Notes: generated by a model from the sequence alone, not told the origin. Numbered from the stretch's first letter, positions 40,792 through 53,513 are shown. The stretch: 64,000 nucleotides of DNA from Pelecanus crispus (GCF_030463565.1 NC_134662.1:5185001-5249000); one strand, 5' to 3'. A program made the numbers and translations.

Positions 40792-43700
40792 ATGGGCGGG
40801 CGGCGGGGAGCGGCCATGCCTCCGCCCGAGCCCATGCCCGGTTACGGGCTGCTGCTGCGGCGCGGCTACGGCAGCTTGGCGGCGGCCGTGCGGGGCTGCG
40901 GGGACTGCGGCTGGGAGCTGGCGCGGCGGACCTGGGCCGAGCACGCCCGGCTGGGCTGGGGCGAGGTGCTGCTCTGCGGGCTCTGCGCCCTGGCGTGGAC
41001 CGCGCTGCGCCGCGCCGCTGCCCGCAGGCTCTTTCGGGTCAGTCCGGGGCTGGGGGGGGGAACCGGGGGGTCGGGAGCACGGGAAAGCGCGTGCCCCTTC
41101 CCCCGCCCGGGGCTGCGTGCTGGGGCGGGGGGGCTTGGGAGCTCCCCCCGCTTGCACCCGGGGCCGCAGCGAGCATCCCGCGCTGCCCTTGGCCGCATCC
41201 CGGGAGGGTTTGGGGGTTCTTTTTTGCGCGGGGGGGAAGGAAAAGAGCACGTTTCTGCCTGTCAGCCGCCGTTCGCATGCAAAACGGCCTCCCCGGTGCG
41301 GCGGAGAGAGGGTGGCGTGGGGATGGCTGCTGTACCGCAGCGCCGGGCCGGCCTTCTCCGGGATGCAGGGATGCGGGGATGCAGGGATGCCAGGCTCCGG
41401 CCCTCGCCGCCTCCCCGCACGTCTGCTGGCCACCGTCCCCTCCGTGTCTGTGCCGCCCTTCCTCGGGGGCAGGGGGGGGCACGACGTCCCCGGGAGCAAA
41501 GAACGGCTCCGTTTAATTTCTTGCCGTGAAAAGCGTGTGCAATGAAACGAGAGCTCCCCTCTCTTCCCGATGGCTCGGTCCCCGCAGAGGCGATTTCTTC
41601 CGCCCTGCTTTCCCGGAGAGATGCTGCACGCTCTACTCTGCAGTTACCCTGCTCTCGAAAGGCAGAAGCAATGGGGGTGCGGTATTTTGGGTCAGGGGGT
41701 GGCCCTTGGCTCTCGGGGATGCAGAGACGACCCTTTTCTCGCCTACCCGTGGGTACGATGGCAAAGGCCTTGAGTAGGTAGAAGAGCACGCGTGGTTCTT
41801 TGCAGCTCCAGGGGCCAGGCCCCGTTCCCTGGGTGAACCGCTTTCCTTCAGAGGCCGCTTCGCAGATTGAAGACGGCTACCTTGCATCCCGTAATTAGGC
41901 TGTCGGGAGCTACTGCTGGCCCTTCTGCCCTGTCCGCTGCCGAGCCTGCCTTTGAAGCGGCTCTTCCTTTGCTGTTCAGAGCTGTCTTTGCTTATCTGGT
42001 AATGCGAGGTGGATCTTGACCTTGCGCAAGGTTCCAGTCTGAGTCCTCTGGAGCTATTTGAAGCTGCTAAAGCGGTATGTAGGCAAGGTACCGTGCTGGC
42101 TTTTTATCTAGGACTGAATTTCTCCTTGTTGCCTGCACCCCTGCCTGCCTGTGGCTGCCGATGGGCAGCGTACGGCGCCTGGGAGCGCTGGGACTGGCTT
42201 GAACAAGGTTGGAGGTAACCCCAGGCCTGTCGTAACAAACTGCAGGTAATTCCCTTTGTGCTCCGGCGTCTCCTTGTGCAAGGCTTACCTGCTCACCTTT
42301 ACAGAGCGAGTAGCGATCGGAGCATGAAAAAAGCCCTTCGCGCTGTGGAGTCCGCTCGGTGCCCTCGGAGGGTTGTACAAGTGCCGAGGTATCGTTCCCT
42401 CGGAGAAATGGGTCACGCTTGTAATTGCAGAAGAGTGGGGGGGGTTGATTGGAGCCGGTTCTTGCGGCTACGTCTGCGTGTGTTATAGTGATGAGATGCT
42501 GAGCGCAATTGCGACAGCGTCAGTTTTCTCCCAGCAGATAGGTGGAAGGGTAACAGTAGGGAGAGACAGCTCTTTCTCCCTATATATATTTTTTCTTAAA
42601 GGATCTGAAGCTTTTTATTGTTTATTCTGCTGGACTTGCTATTGGAAAAGCTGGAGGTTGTGGCTTTCCTCTAAATATTGCCAGGGGCTTTAGGAAATCA
42701 GTTTGTATTGCATGGCCCCTGTATGGGCAGCAGTGGAGTGGGGTGGCTCAGGAGGAAAGCCAGGGAGAAAAAAGGCCTCCTGTTTAACCCTGGGGGGAAA
42801 CTTCTCCTGTACTCGGGACCCCGCGCTTCCCAGTGCAGACTCAAAGAACATCCTTCCTCATTTTGAATCCCTTCATGTTCCCTGCAAGAACTGAAACACA
42901 GTTATAAAAATGAATCCACGCGGTATCTGGAGAATGCTACCTTCCTGCAGGTTGCTTATAAATAATAAATCTTGCCACTTGGATTGTGATTCTCTGCATC
43001 TGAAGAGGAAGTGACTCTTACCACAAGGCCTTGAAGCTTGGAGCATAAAGTGCGCCTTACTTAGCCCTGGCTGTGACCGCTCCTCTGAGAAACGAGTGCA
43101 TTAAAGCCAGATACCTCTTCCTGTGCTAGCTGCATGGCTCGGTTTTTATCGGTGGGATCGAGAGAAGAGGAGGTGGGCTCCTTGCTCCCTTCTAGGACCA
43201 CAGCAGCATTTATCCTGCAACGCCTTTGTCACGAAAGGTCTCACAGTTGGGTTGAAGAAGTGGTAAAGGTCGTGCCTGTGATGAGAGGGGGTTGGTTGGA
43301 ATTTGAAAGTGGGGACTTTCACCTGTTACAGTGGCTAGGTTGGTGCCTGTGCATTAAGTGTGGTTTCCCCATCATCATTAGAGCAAAGAGAACTTTTGGC
43401 CCATTGCCTTTTCTTCACAGAACCCCCACTTGGTGCAAATATGGAAAGGAGTTCTGTGTTTGGTGTAGGTGCCCAGTTAACTGAGCAAATGTGGATTACG
43501 AAGTAGGGAAAGCCCCCCAGTCAGCTATAGCGGGGGCACGGGCATCCCCGCAAAGCCTGCGGGACACGGCCGTGCTCTCGAGTCTCTGCTCTTCGTCTCG
43601 TTGGCTTCTGGGTGCACAAACTCCAGTGGTACCCGGGGCACGTCTGACTGTACGAGCTCACCGGAGCTGCCGGCCACCTTCGGAAACGAAGGCCGAGCCA

Positions 43701-46700
43701 GTTCTAGGCAAGCGTTCCCCTCCCTCGAAGCCTCCTCGGTTTGCGTGCCCTCTCCTCCTGCCGCAGTTAGCGTCCGAGCTCGGTCTCTGGAAGCCACCGT
43801 CCTTGGTGCGTGCCCTGTGTGGGGAGCGGCTGCAGCCAGGCTCTGAGGAGTTTGATTAAAAAGCAGCAACCTGAGCATCTCTGCGTTACTTAAACAGCCT
43901 GGAGGGCGGCTGAGCCCAGCGGTGCTGAGGCCAAGCGCCATTGGAATAGGACCAGGCAACTCCGCTTGGGAAAGGCTCGGTGAAGCGCCTGGAGCTCGGC
44001 AAGCCTGTGCTAGCAGTCTCCTTTCCTAGCAGGTCTGGAGCAGGGCAGTGAACCCGACGAGGTAGAACTAAGAGCACGCCCGCATTCACGCGCAGAGGTG
44101 ACCCAGAACAGCTGCGGCAAGCCGAGGCGGACGCTTGCAGCCCTGACCTACCCTGAGCCATCTTTGCTGCTGGGAGCTCAAGTCCCCGAAGTCAGCGAAG
44201 TGTAAGTGAGCAAAATCCGCTCTGTAGAAAAGCTGCCTCTGGATCTGGTGGTGTTCATCAGGTGTCACCTCTGCCCGTAACAGCTTCTGCCTTTCCTCTG
44301 CAGTGGGTAAATGTTCTCCGTTTGTGGCCCAGACTCTAGTCAGCTTGCTGTCTTAGCGGTGGCAAAATATTTAGGACATCGCAGTGTCCTCCGCAAGGAA
44401 AAGCGTTGTGTAAATTGACAAATGTGCTCCGGAAGGCAGGGTTTCTGGGCGAGTGATGCAGCGTAGCCCCAGGAAGGATGTGAAAGCTGGAAAGCAAAGG
44501 TCCCTATTATCCCTTTCAGTGATTTACGCAACTTTTCTCCACCCTACGGTATTGTCAAGACTTGTTTTTCCAAGCCCCAGCACTGGACGCGGGACTTGAG
44601 CGGGGGGAACTACCCCTGTCCCGAAAACCTGCCACCCAACGCAGTCCCCGCTGAGAGCAGAGGACGCCGACGGAGCCCGCGGTGGGAGAAGGCTCTGCCG
44701 CCATCGCCGTGTCCTCGGCTCGGCCCGCGGTGCTCTGCCCGCTGTTTGAAGCACAAACCCTGGAAGCCGGAGGGGAGAAAGCCACAACAATGGCTCTTTT
44801 CTTCACCCCGGGGAACGGAGCCGCGCTGCCGCGGCGGGGGCCGCTCTCCCAGTGCCGCTGTGTCAGCAGTCAGGCATGAGGAGGTTATTCAGCCCCCGCA
44901 GCACCCCGTGGGCAGCTGTGTCTTGTCTTCAAAGAGCGTCTTCTATTGCTTTTTTCTCTCTTAGGGGCAGATTTACTGCTTGCAGAGGAACAGAGGAAGA
45001 AATAGCGTCTGTTGGTTTCTTGCTGTTGTCATAGTGCCTTTTTCTACCTGTTTATCTGGAAAGTCTTGTCCGGAGCCTAACGCAGCTTCCTAGTGTCTTA
45101 GCTGCTGTGCGGGCAGAGAAACTGAGGCAGCGAGCGGCTCGCTGCCCGGTGCGGGGATGCAGCGAGGAGAGCTGGAGCTCTTCGTGCTGTGCTCGGTTCG
45201 TTCCCCTCTCCTGGTGGGGTGGCAGCCGCTGCCCTTGGGTCCACGGGCTCCGGGAGACTCGTTTCTTTGGGTTTAGGGAACAGTGGCATTTTACCGGCTC
45301 TTTCCTTCCGTGGGCTCTGTGCCCCGTCCCTGATGTGGCAGGGGGTGGCAGCTGGTCCGGGAGCGGCGTCCAGGCTGGGTACGGAGGGGACGTGGTCCCG
45401 TGGGGCGGGAAGGCGCCGTCGCAGCTCTGCGAAGCAGCACACCGGGCTGCGGGGAGCCGTGCCACCGCCGCGGGAGGGGCAGTAGCTGTTGGTTGCGGCC
45501 AGGTTTCGAACTGGAGCTCTGCTTGCTCATCGTTATCATCTGCATTGAGTCAAAGCTGATGTAAAGCTGCCAGGTCCCTGGGCCGAGGATGCTTCGTGCC
45601 AGCCATTCCTTTGTGTTCCTCTGGGAACTCGTTGTGCCCAGCAGCCAGACGTGGCATGGCTGGGATGTGGCCAGGCCCTCGCCTCGAGGCTGGGGAGGTG
45701 GCAGAGGCGACGGGGGCGGGCTGGGGGATGCGATTCCTCCGTAACAAGCCGCGATTCATAACCCATCGCCGTGAGCCTGCCAGGTCGGTGGAAAGACACG
45801 CGTCCTGTGCTTTAGCTGGTTGTGGGCTTAAGGGGACTGACTGCTTTCCTCTAGTGCCGGCGGCTGTAAAAAGGGAGAGAGCGTGTGTTTGCTTTTTGCT
45901 ACGAGTATTTTTCTGACACTTCAGCAGAGCTGTGGGCAGCGACGGTTTCCATTCGGTTTCTCTTTCCAGCTCCGAACCGCTCTCGCAGCGTGCTCTCGCC
46001 CACTGCTTCGCTCCTTCCCTCCCCCCGGGTTGCACAGGGCAGTGCTGCGGGGGAGCAGTCACGTCCCGGGACCGGTTAACTTTGCGAGTGAATCAGAAGA
46101 TGCCGGTGAAGGCTTGCGTGGGGGTGAGGAGGAGGAGGAGGAGGAGGGAGGAAGAGCCGGTCGCCCTTTAAGCGAAGCCCCATTACATCACTTGCCAAGA
46201 GCCTTGGGCTCTTTCAGCCGGAGCTGGATCCGCCGTTCCCGCCGCAGCACCCGTCACCCTTAGCAACAGGCATCTCTGCAGCGTTGCCGTGGGAACGGCG
46301 GCCGGGTGGCGGGAGGACACCCCCGCCTCGAGCATCTCCCGCCCCGGGGAGAGCAGAGGGTGGCCAAGCTTCCTGCCCGCTGCGGGCTGGCCTGTGCGGC
46401 TCCTCCGCGTGCGCTGCCCTCTGCGAGCGGCCCACGTTTTGGTGGGGCCTCCCCGGGGACGTTAATTTGTCCCCCCCAGCCCCCTGTGTGGGTCCGTGTG
46501 CTGGGAGATGCTGCTTCTCTTCCTGGCCTTCCCCGCGTCTGCTCCAGAGCCAGCTCCCGTTCCTGTCCTGCTCAGGGTACGCCGGAGATGCCCCGTGGCT
46601 ATTTAGGGGAGGAGGGCGGCTTTCTCCAGGACTTGTCGTGAACCATATATGCAGCGAGGGCTAAAACCTCTCCGAGCATTAGCCACCGCAAGCTGGAGCA

Positions 46701-47205
46701 GACCCGTCCTTCCCTGGGTTTTGCTTTTGCTCCGGGCTGGGAGCCGCTGCCGTGCCTGCAGCGGACTGGCCATCCGTTTTGTTTGCTGCAATTTGCTGCG
46801 CTGCTGCCGAGGGTCCGAGCGTCCGTAAAATGCAGGTCGTCTCGGCAGTACGTGCCTGCCCCGTGGGCGATGCTGCTGGTCGTCAGCTCTGCCTGCCTGG
46901 GGGGTAGACCTGGTGTCCTTCCCCCTTTGCAGGTAGGGAGCTGAGGTGCAGGGAAGCAGCGCAATGACTTGGCTGGTGATGGGCAGCGAGGCTGCAACAG
47001 GGATTTGAGGCTGGGCTCAGCATCCTAAATTCAGCCCCAGCCGAGGAGGGCAGGGAGCTCTGCAGCTCGCTCTCAGGGTAGCGTGGCGAGCTGTCCCCAT
47101 ATCTGTGCTGCTTCTATGCTTCACTCTATGGAGACACAAATAATTCATGCTTTCTGGGCTCAGGACTTTCTGTCTCTGCATTATTTATTCATCCTTCAAG
47201 CTTCC

Positions 47206-47243
<38 letters not shown>

Positions 47244-50200
47244 CCCCTGCCGTGGCTCCTGTTGGAAGAAGCCTTGGCAGCGGCGTGTTCCTGGTCTCAA
47301 TGAGGACGGCCGCGCTCTGAATGCGCGATGCGTCGGGGAGCCCGGAGCTGTGCCTCTCTAGCTGGAGGGGATGAGGACAACTTGGCAGAGCTCTGTGGGA
47401 CTGGTGCTTCCAGGTCTGACCAGCGCTGGGAAATTCAGAGCTTAGAACAAAGCACTTTCAGGCTGGGACAATGCTTGGAGTGCAGTCCTATGAAAATCTG
47501 ACGCAGAGAGGGGCTGAAAGCCAGACCAGCCGCTGCCTGGGGACAGCTGGGGCCTTAATTTAGCCATTGAGCATCGAGGAGCTGAGCGCCGGCTGCAGAA
47601 AGTGCTGACCTGGGGCAGGGTACGGTTACTTTGCAGGCATTTTGTTTTCATCTCGAGCTTATCTGGTCTCTCCCTGGGGAGCGCTCAGCCGGCGGCCTTT
47701 GGGCGTTATCTGGGTTTCGGGCAGTGATAATTCCCTCTGGACCTTGAGCAACACTGCCCTGTGTTGACTGCTCCCCTGCAGCCACGGCCGCGGAGGTTGG
47801 CTGGGCTGATGTGGCTCTGTCGCTCTCGTGATGAGAAGCAGAAATGGTGCCTGGTGTTGCTCAGCTGCCGCGGAGGGAAAACATCCACGCCCGGAGCGCT
47901 GGCTGAGCGAAGGGCACGCTCGGCGTGCAGCATCGCTGGCTCTCCGGCACGCGGCCTGAGACGAAGGGTAGCGTCAGCTGCTCCGGTTTACCCCTGGGGA
48001 GCTGAGGCTGCGTGACGCTGGGGCTTTGCTTTTACCGTGATTTCCAAGTTGTCCCCGGCCTCGGTGGCCCGGCGCTCTCGCTGTTGCAGAGCGCGAGTGT
48101 CGGGAGAGCTGGGTGGTGCTCGTCGTCCTCGGGAGCGTGGGGAACTCGGGGTGAGAAAGTTTCGTTTTGATTCGTGTGAGCAATCTGCAGAACTGCTCGT
48201 CCTCCCTCCCCTCGCTTTGGCCATATTTGGGGAGGCTTCACCTCCTATTTCTGAGTCCCGACCGGTGGCAGGGGTGCCGCAAACCGCAGCCGTGGGGGAA
48301 ACCAGCAGCGCTTCGGCGCTGGTCAGCTAGAAGAGCTGCTGGGAGCGTGGGCGAGCGTGGGCTGGTGTGGGAGAGCCCGAGGAGCCAGCGCCCCAGCCTT
48401 CGCTGGCTCGTTACCTGCAAAGTGGCCCCCTCCAACGCTGGCTGCATGCGCGGCGGAGCCTTGTGCCGCGCTGCCGGGGCAGCGGCAGCGGCTGCGTGTT
48501 TAGGACTCTGCAAAGCCTTTGCTTCCTCAAGCTGAAAAGCTCTTTTGTGGGACTTAGCGGTGCTGCAAGGTCCGTTTGCGCAGGATAGTATTGCTGCAGC
48601 TTCCTCTTCTGGGTTTCCTTGCGCGGATAGGACTTGATTTTTATTTTATTAGTTATTGACTCTGTTCTGCAAAAGCCAGCTGCGGTCGGCCCCGCTCCTG
48701 GAGCGAGGGTGATGGAGCGGTGCCCAGACCGTGGGACGCGTGCCCTAGGCTCCCGCCCGCTCTGCGGGGCTCTGCTTTCGCAGCTCTCCAGAGTGGCCAA
48801 GGCTGAGTGGAAGGATCTCTAGCCTCGTGGTTTTCCCTGCTTCAGGCTCTCTCTGCGGCCCCTTTGACCTCCTTGTTCATGCTGTAAAGAAGGCCAGAAA
48901 AACGGGGGTCGTAACCCTGGTTTTGCCCCGTCCGGTAGCGCGCGCAGCGTACGGCGCTCGCGTCTCTTGGAGATTTGGTGAGCTCTGCGCTGCGCTCCCC
49001 AGGGCCCGTCTTGCCCTGCGTGACGATACTTCTCCCCTCTTCTTGCAGCCCTTTGGGGAGTGGTGCAACTTGCGGCCAAAAGATGCCGCCAAGATGCCCG
49101 AGAGTGCCTGGAAGCTGCTTTTCTACACGTTATCCTGGTCGTATGGCGTCTACCTGCTCTTCTTCACCGACTACCCCTTCTTCTACGACCCACCGTCTGT
49201 CTTTTACGGTACAGTAAGAACGAGGGAGGGGTGGGTACGGATTAGGATGTCCAGGTTCACAGGACCTCTGGGTTGAACAAGGGAATGGGAGTTGGGGTGA
49301 GCGAAAGAGAAGACCGAAGCCCTAAATGGCCCTTTCTGTGGTGTGTGGGTACAGAAAGGGCACAGCAGGCTGGCTCCGTGCGTAGGGCACAGCAGGCTGG
49401 CTCCGTGCGTTTCATTCCAGGCAGAGTCACGTCGCGGCTACTGCAGGCAGCAGGGGCTGGGATGTGGCGGCTGCGGAGGGGAATGGCATTGAGTGGCTAA
49501 AGCAGGGGAGACGAAAATCAGCGTTTCTCCCTTAGGTCTGGGAGAGGGAGCGGGTCTCATGCCAAAAGCAGAGTTTGGGAGCCAGGATAACCGGGGTTCT
49601 CTTCCAGCCTGTGCCTCCTTTGCATCTGTGAGGCTCCGAATGGGAGCACCTGAGCACAGCGAAGTGCTGGGGCTGCTGGGGGCACCTCTGGCTGCTGCTT
49701 GCTCCCCGCTCTTCGCCCTCCTGTCTCTGCTGCTGATGGCAGCTCTGTGCTCGTGGCTCTGGGTTCACCCGGGTGTCTTTGTCCCACCCCAGACTGGAAG
49801 AAGGGCATGGACGTGCCCACGGACATCGCCATCGCCTACCTGTTGCAGTGCAGCTTCTACGGGCACTCCATCTACGCCACCGCCTACATGGACACGTGGC
49901 GCAAGGACTCCGTCGTCATGCTCCTCCACCACGTGGTCACGCTGACCCTCATCGCCTTCTCGTACGCGTTCAGGTGAGGTCCCTGCCTGCGCGCCGCCCC
50001 TCGCGATGCGCCCGGGCCAGCCTTGCGCAGCAAAAGCTGCGGCCTTTCCGCGCTCGCCCGCGTCTCACGGGCAGGGAGCAGCAGCACTCTCGCTGCGTTG
50101 GTGTGGGTTCTCCCCTGCGTCCCTAACCCTGGCTCCGTGCTAGCGCAGCAATCCCAGCGCTCGTGAGCCATTGCACGGTGCCAGACCCACCCTGCGGCAC

Positions 50201-52899
50201 GCCGCTGCGCCGTACCGTGCCAGGTCTGGCTGTCTGGATTATTCGGCGAGTCTGCTCCCGGCGTGGCGGACCGTGGGTGCTGGGTGCTAACGCCAACCCG
50301 CCGCCCCACGTGTCCCCCTCCCTGCTCCCCTTTTTCCTGCAGGTACCACAACGTGGGCATCCTTGTGCTCTTCCTGCACGACATCAACGATGTGCAGCTG
50401 GAATTCACCAAGCTCAACGTCTACTTCAAGCACCGGGGGGGAGTCTATCATCGCCTCAACGATGTCATCTCCAACGTCGGCTGCCTCACCTTCAGCGTCA
50501 GCTGGTGAGCGTGTCTGCCTGATCCCACTTCCAACCGTCCTCACCAGCTTTTGTAAAACCCCCGGTGCCTTGGGGTGCAGCCGCCTGGGTTTGTGCGCAT
50601 GGGAAACGAGCCCCTTTCAAAAACTGTTTGGGAAGAGGTTCCCGCAGAGCCTGACCCCATGCTGGGCTTGGAATCCTTCTGTAGTCACTTTGCCGTCTGT
50701 CACCGCAGAAGTGCCTGTGAAATCTCGATTGCGGCATGACAAATGACCCCAGGGGAGGAGGACCTGTTTCCATTTTCCCACTCGCTTGGTTTTAGCAGTA
50801 AGAAGCGCTTTTGCAAGAAGGAAACGGGAGGTAGGGCTGTCCCAGATTCCGGTCTTGCTATTCCTCTTGGGGCAGGGCAGGAGGAAAAAAAGAAAGATGA
50901 AGAATAGAGATGGGTAACTCGCAGGTTGTCACTCCTTGTTTTTCCCTTTGTCTCCTTGCTCCCTCTCCAGGGGCTGCTCTGAAAAGCAGGGGTGGCAACA
51001 AGAGCCCTCAATTTGAGGGGAGGAAAGCCGCGAAGGTTTCTGGTGATAAACCAGGGATGTGCAGGACTAAGAAAGCCTTCCAGCTGTATTCCCTTCCTGT
51101 CCCCCATCCAGCTGAGAGAATCTGCAGTGTGGACCTGCCTCCCTGCCCCGAGAAAGCCCTTTCTCTGCCCTGCCTCTGGCGCCAAGCCTTTTCTGCCCAC
51201 AGAAACTGTATTCTCCCTTCAACAGCCGCCCTTTGGCGGGGTCTGTGTGAAGCCCCGTCTAGAGCCAGAGCCGTAAACCCCAGCCCGGTCCGAGAGCAGG
51301 GACTGCCCGGGGAGCTGGGGGGCTGCCCGGAGGCAGGGGGTTGTGCTGGGGGAAGCTGCGCTGGGTCTCACGCCTCTCCCGGGGTCCCCGTGAGCCCCTA
51401 AACCCACCCTGCTCCCTCTGCCCTGGCAGGTTCTGGTTCCGTCTCTACTGGTTTCCCCTCAAGGTGCTCTACGCCACTTGCTACTCCAGCCTCCAGTCGG
51501 TCCCTAATATCCCCTTCTACTTCTTCTTCAATGCTCTGCTCCTCATCCTCACTCTGATGAACATCTACTGGTTTCTGGTGAGTGGGGTGAGCTCGGCAAG
51601 CCCTACACTGGCTGCTCCCCGCTCTGCGGCTCCCGTGCCCGCTGCCCGTCTGCCTTGGGGCAGCCGGGGGGACTGCAGCGGTGGGGGAGGCTTCGGAGGA
51701 CCGAGGGATGGCTGGGAGGGGAGGAGGGAAACCCGTGTCAGTGCCCGGGGGGCTCCTCGGCGCTGGAATTCAGACTGTCTCGCACCCCGGGATCCGTGGG
51801 GAGGGAGCGGTAACAGCTGCTGGGGCGGGCTGGAACTTGATATGGGTGTAAATGCTCTGGCATCCCCTGGAGCTTTGGGGAGGGGGTGACAAGGGTGGGC
51901 TCGGAGGGCTCAGCCAGCGAGCTCGGCCCCAGGGAGAGGCAGGGAGCGTCCGAGTTCATCGCCCTGTGGGGGTGAAATCAGTTAAGGGTGGTTTGCAGGA
52001 GCGCTGCCTCCCGCTGCCGCAGGTCATCAGCCACATCCCAGGGCTTTGGCCGTTCCAGAGGGACCTGCCCTGCCCTTCTTGGGGTGGAGGACAGCGGAGA
52101 AAGGTCCCGCTTGGCAAACGGGAGGGAGTGGGCTCTGAGCCTTGGGGTTTGTGGCTGACAGTGTCTCTCCTCCCACAGTACATCATCCTGTTTGTGGCCA
52201 AGGTTCTGATGGGGCAGATGCAAGAGGTGAACGATGTGCGCGAGTACGACGTGGAGGACGGCAAGAAAACCGCAACGGCCAAGAAGAAAGAGGCTGGACT
52301 CCAGCTGCCCAACGCTCTGAAAGAAGGGTACGTGGGCGGGGGGGGGTTGCACATGTGCACAGCATCTGTGGGCCAGGGGAGGGGATGCTGGCAGCCCTCC
52401 CGGGGCTCTGGAGCCGCTGGCAAAGGGTTCAGCACTGGGCTGGAAAACAGAAGAGCAGCAGGATGCCTTGACGCGGAGTATAAAACATTGCCGCAAGTAC
52501 CAGGAAGGGCTTTGTCTCTCCACGCCTAGGCACTGTGGTGTGTCCATCTGTCTTCCCGTCCTGTGAATCCTCACCCAGCCCTTCCCTTGCTCACCGTGTA
52601 GGACCGGCTCTTTGCTTGAGGCCGTTCTCTCTGAGCAGCATCTGCGCTTCGTGTGGTGAGCACGAAGCCCGGCAAGATGCTGGATCCCACGGAGCAGGTC
52701 TGGCTGACTGGGGACAAATTGTCTGCGTGAGCCTGTCGAGGCAGGTCTGACCTCAGTAGCGATTTGTGAAAGTAAGAGAGGGAGAGCTTGTCTGAAACCA
52801 GGACAAGAGCCTGTGCAGAGACCAAGGCTCACTGCCTGCTGTGCTCTCTTTCACAGGATGCACCTGAAGAATGGACTTGTAAAAGACAAGCGGTTGTAA
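40792..52899 (+). CDS. CERS1: Ceramide synthase 1 (complete, 7 exons)
   Basis: Coding exons are 40792-41037, 49049-49208, 49793-49973, 50343-50504, 51430-51577, 52179-52327 and 52857-52899, giving 362 residues; human has 350. CERS1 acylates sphinganine/sphingosine with stearoyl-CoA to make C18 (dihydro)ceramide in the ER membrane. The multi-pass TLC domain carries the Lag1 motif with the catalytic histidine pair HH at 181-182 and HDINDV at 208-213, inside the blocks YMDTWRKDSVVMLLHHVVT and NVGILVLFLHDINDVQLEF. There is no Hox-like domain, as expected for CERS1 and unlike CERS2-6. The start at 40792 gives MGGRRGAAMPPPEPMPGY, parallel to the human N-terminus. The tail ends GLVKDKRL (human GLVKDKRF); the segment before it is lysine-rich and longer than in human. 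GDF1 follows in the same direction, as in mammals where both share an mRNA. Confidence 0.96.
46253..46296. promoter_or_regulatory. paired RFX X-box motifs in CERS1 intron 1
   Basis: GTCACC-CTT-AGCAAC at 46253-46267 and GTTGCC-GT-GGGAAC at 46283-46296 both fit the imperfect inverted-repeat X-box bound by RFX factors; the second is close to the optimal form. They lie 15 bases apart in a CpG-rich stretch (46080-46330) that also has TTACATCA (CRE-like) and ACCGGTTAAC. This suggests an intronic enhancer or an alternative promoter. Confidence 0.5.
47211..47243. repeat. T33 homopolymer run
   Basis: Thirty-three thymines in CERS1 intron 1, preceded by a CT-rich stretch. A simple repeat. Confidence 0.9.
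49358..49410 (+). repeat. 27-base tandem duplication in CERS1 intron 2
   Basis: Two copies of a 26-base unit (gggcacagcaggctggctcc and so on, ending gtgcgt) at 49358-49383 and 49385-49410, one base apart and identical. Identity implies a recent duplication that may be polymorphic. Confidence 0.9.
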
Positions 52900-53475
52900 G
52901 GGATGCGTGGCTGCTGCAGCCCGGGCAGCCTGGCTGGATCTGGGGACTGACCCAGGACCCTACGCTCAAACCCAGCAACTTGAAAGGCACAAGGAGAACT
53001 TCACCCCCGATACCCCTTTGTCCCCCGCCCGGAGCCGGGGAAGAGATGCCACTGACAGGATCGGGCCCCTCCCTGGGGCTTGCCTGTGACCAGGCTTCGC
53101 CTGATGCTAATGTGCTTTCTGTAGCCAGCCCGTGCTGGTTCGGTTAAGAGGCTGGTGGCTTTGCTGGTCCAGGTAGGATTTGGAGCTGGCTTTAGGTCCC
53201 CTGGTGTTTCTTCTGTCAGTCCGTCCCTCGGCTGTCCTCAGTCCCTTTGTGATTTCCCCCGTCTTCGCTGTTGGACATTCCCACCGACCCTGCCTCAGCA
53301 GCCCTGAAGGTTCCTCCGACCCAGCGTCAAAGTGGGGAGGGAAGCGTCCTCTCCTCCCTTGGCATCGCCGTCCCAGGCACGGGGAGCCCGACGCCAGCGC
53401 TGCTCTAGCTGCCCAGCAGGGCCTGGCGAGGTGATGCAGCGCGCTCCGAGCCTTCCTCCTCGAGCCTTCCTCCTC

Positions 53476-53513
53476 GGGGGGGGGGGGGGGGGGGGAGGGG
53501 GGGTGGGGGGTGG
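53476..53513 (+). repeat. G20-A-G7-T-G6 tract, quadruplex-forming
   Basis: A run of 20 guanines is followed by A, seven G, T, six G and TGG. The run is long enough to hold several G-quadruplex registers. It lies about 580 bases after the CERS1 stop, on the transcribed sense strand, upstream of the AGTAAA. A twice-repeated cgagccttcctcct unit sits directly before it. Confidence 0.9.

Larger units (their letters stand above)
41038..49048 (+). other. CERS1: CERS1 intron 1 (8 kb)
   Basis: The intron separates the N-terminal exon from the TLC domain. No other exon chain is visible on either strand. GC and CpG density stay high near 41.0-41.5, 43.5-43.8, 44.6-44.9, 45.9-46.5 and 47.9-48.5 kb. A small array of gggatgc repeats lies at 41358-41390. 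The paired RFX-type motifs and a T33 run are listed separately. Confidence 0.7.

Noticed and set aside
39811-40835. Long minus-strand open frames over the minisatellite, reading as Gly/Pro-rich HRH and FTGT repeats
   Set aside because: The frames are open only because the repeat unit lacks stops in several phases. There is no consistent frame, domain, splice context or homologue, and the array length shifts between frames.
40617-41516. Plus-strand 299-codon open frame across the CERS1 promoter, exon 1 and start of intron 1
   Set aside because: It is in a different frame from the well-supported CERS1 exon 1 and is open because of very high GC. No recognisable protein.
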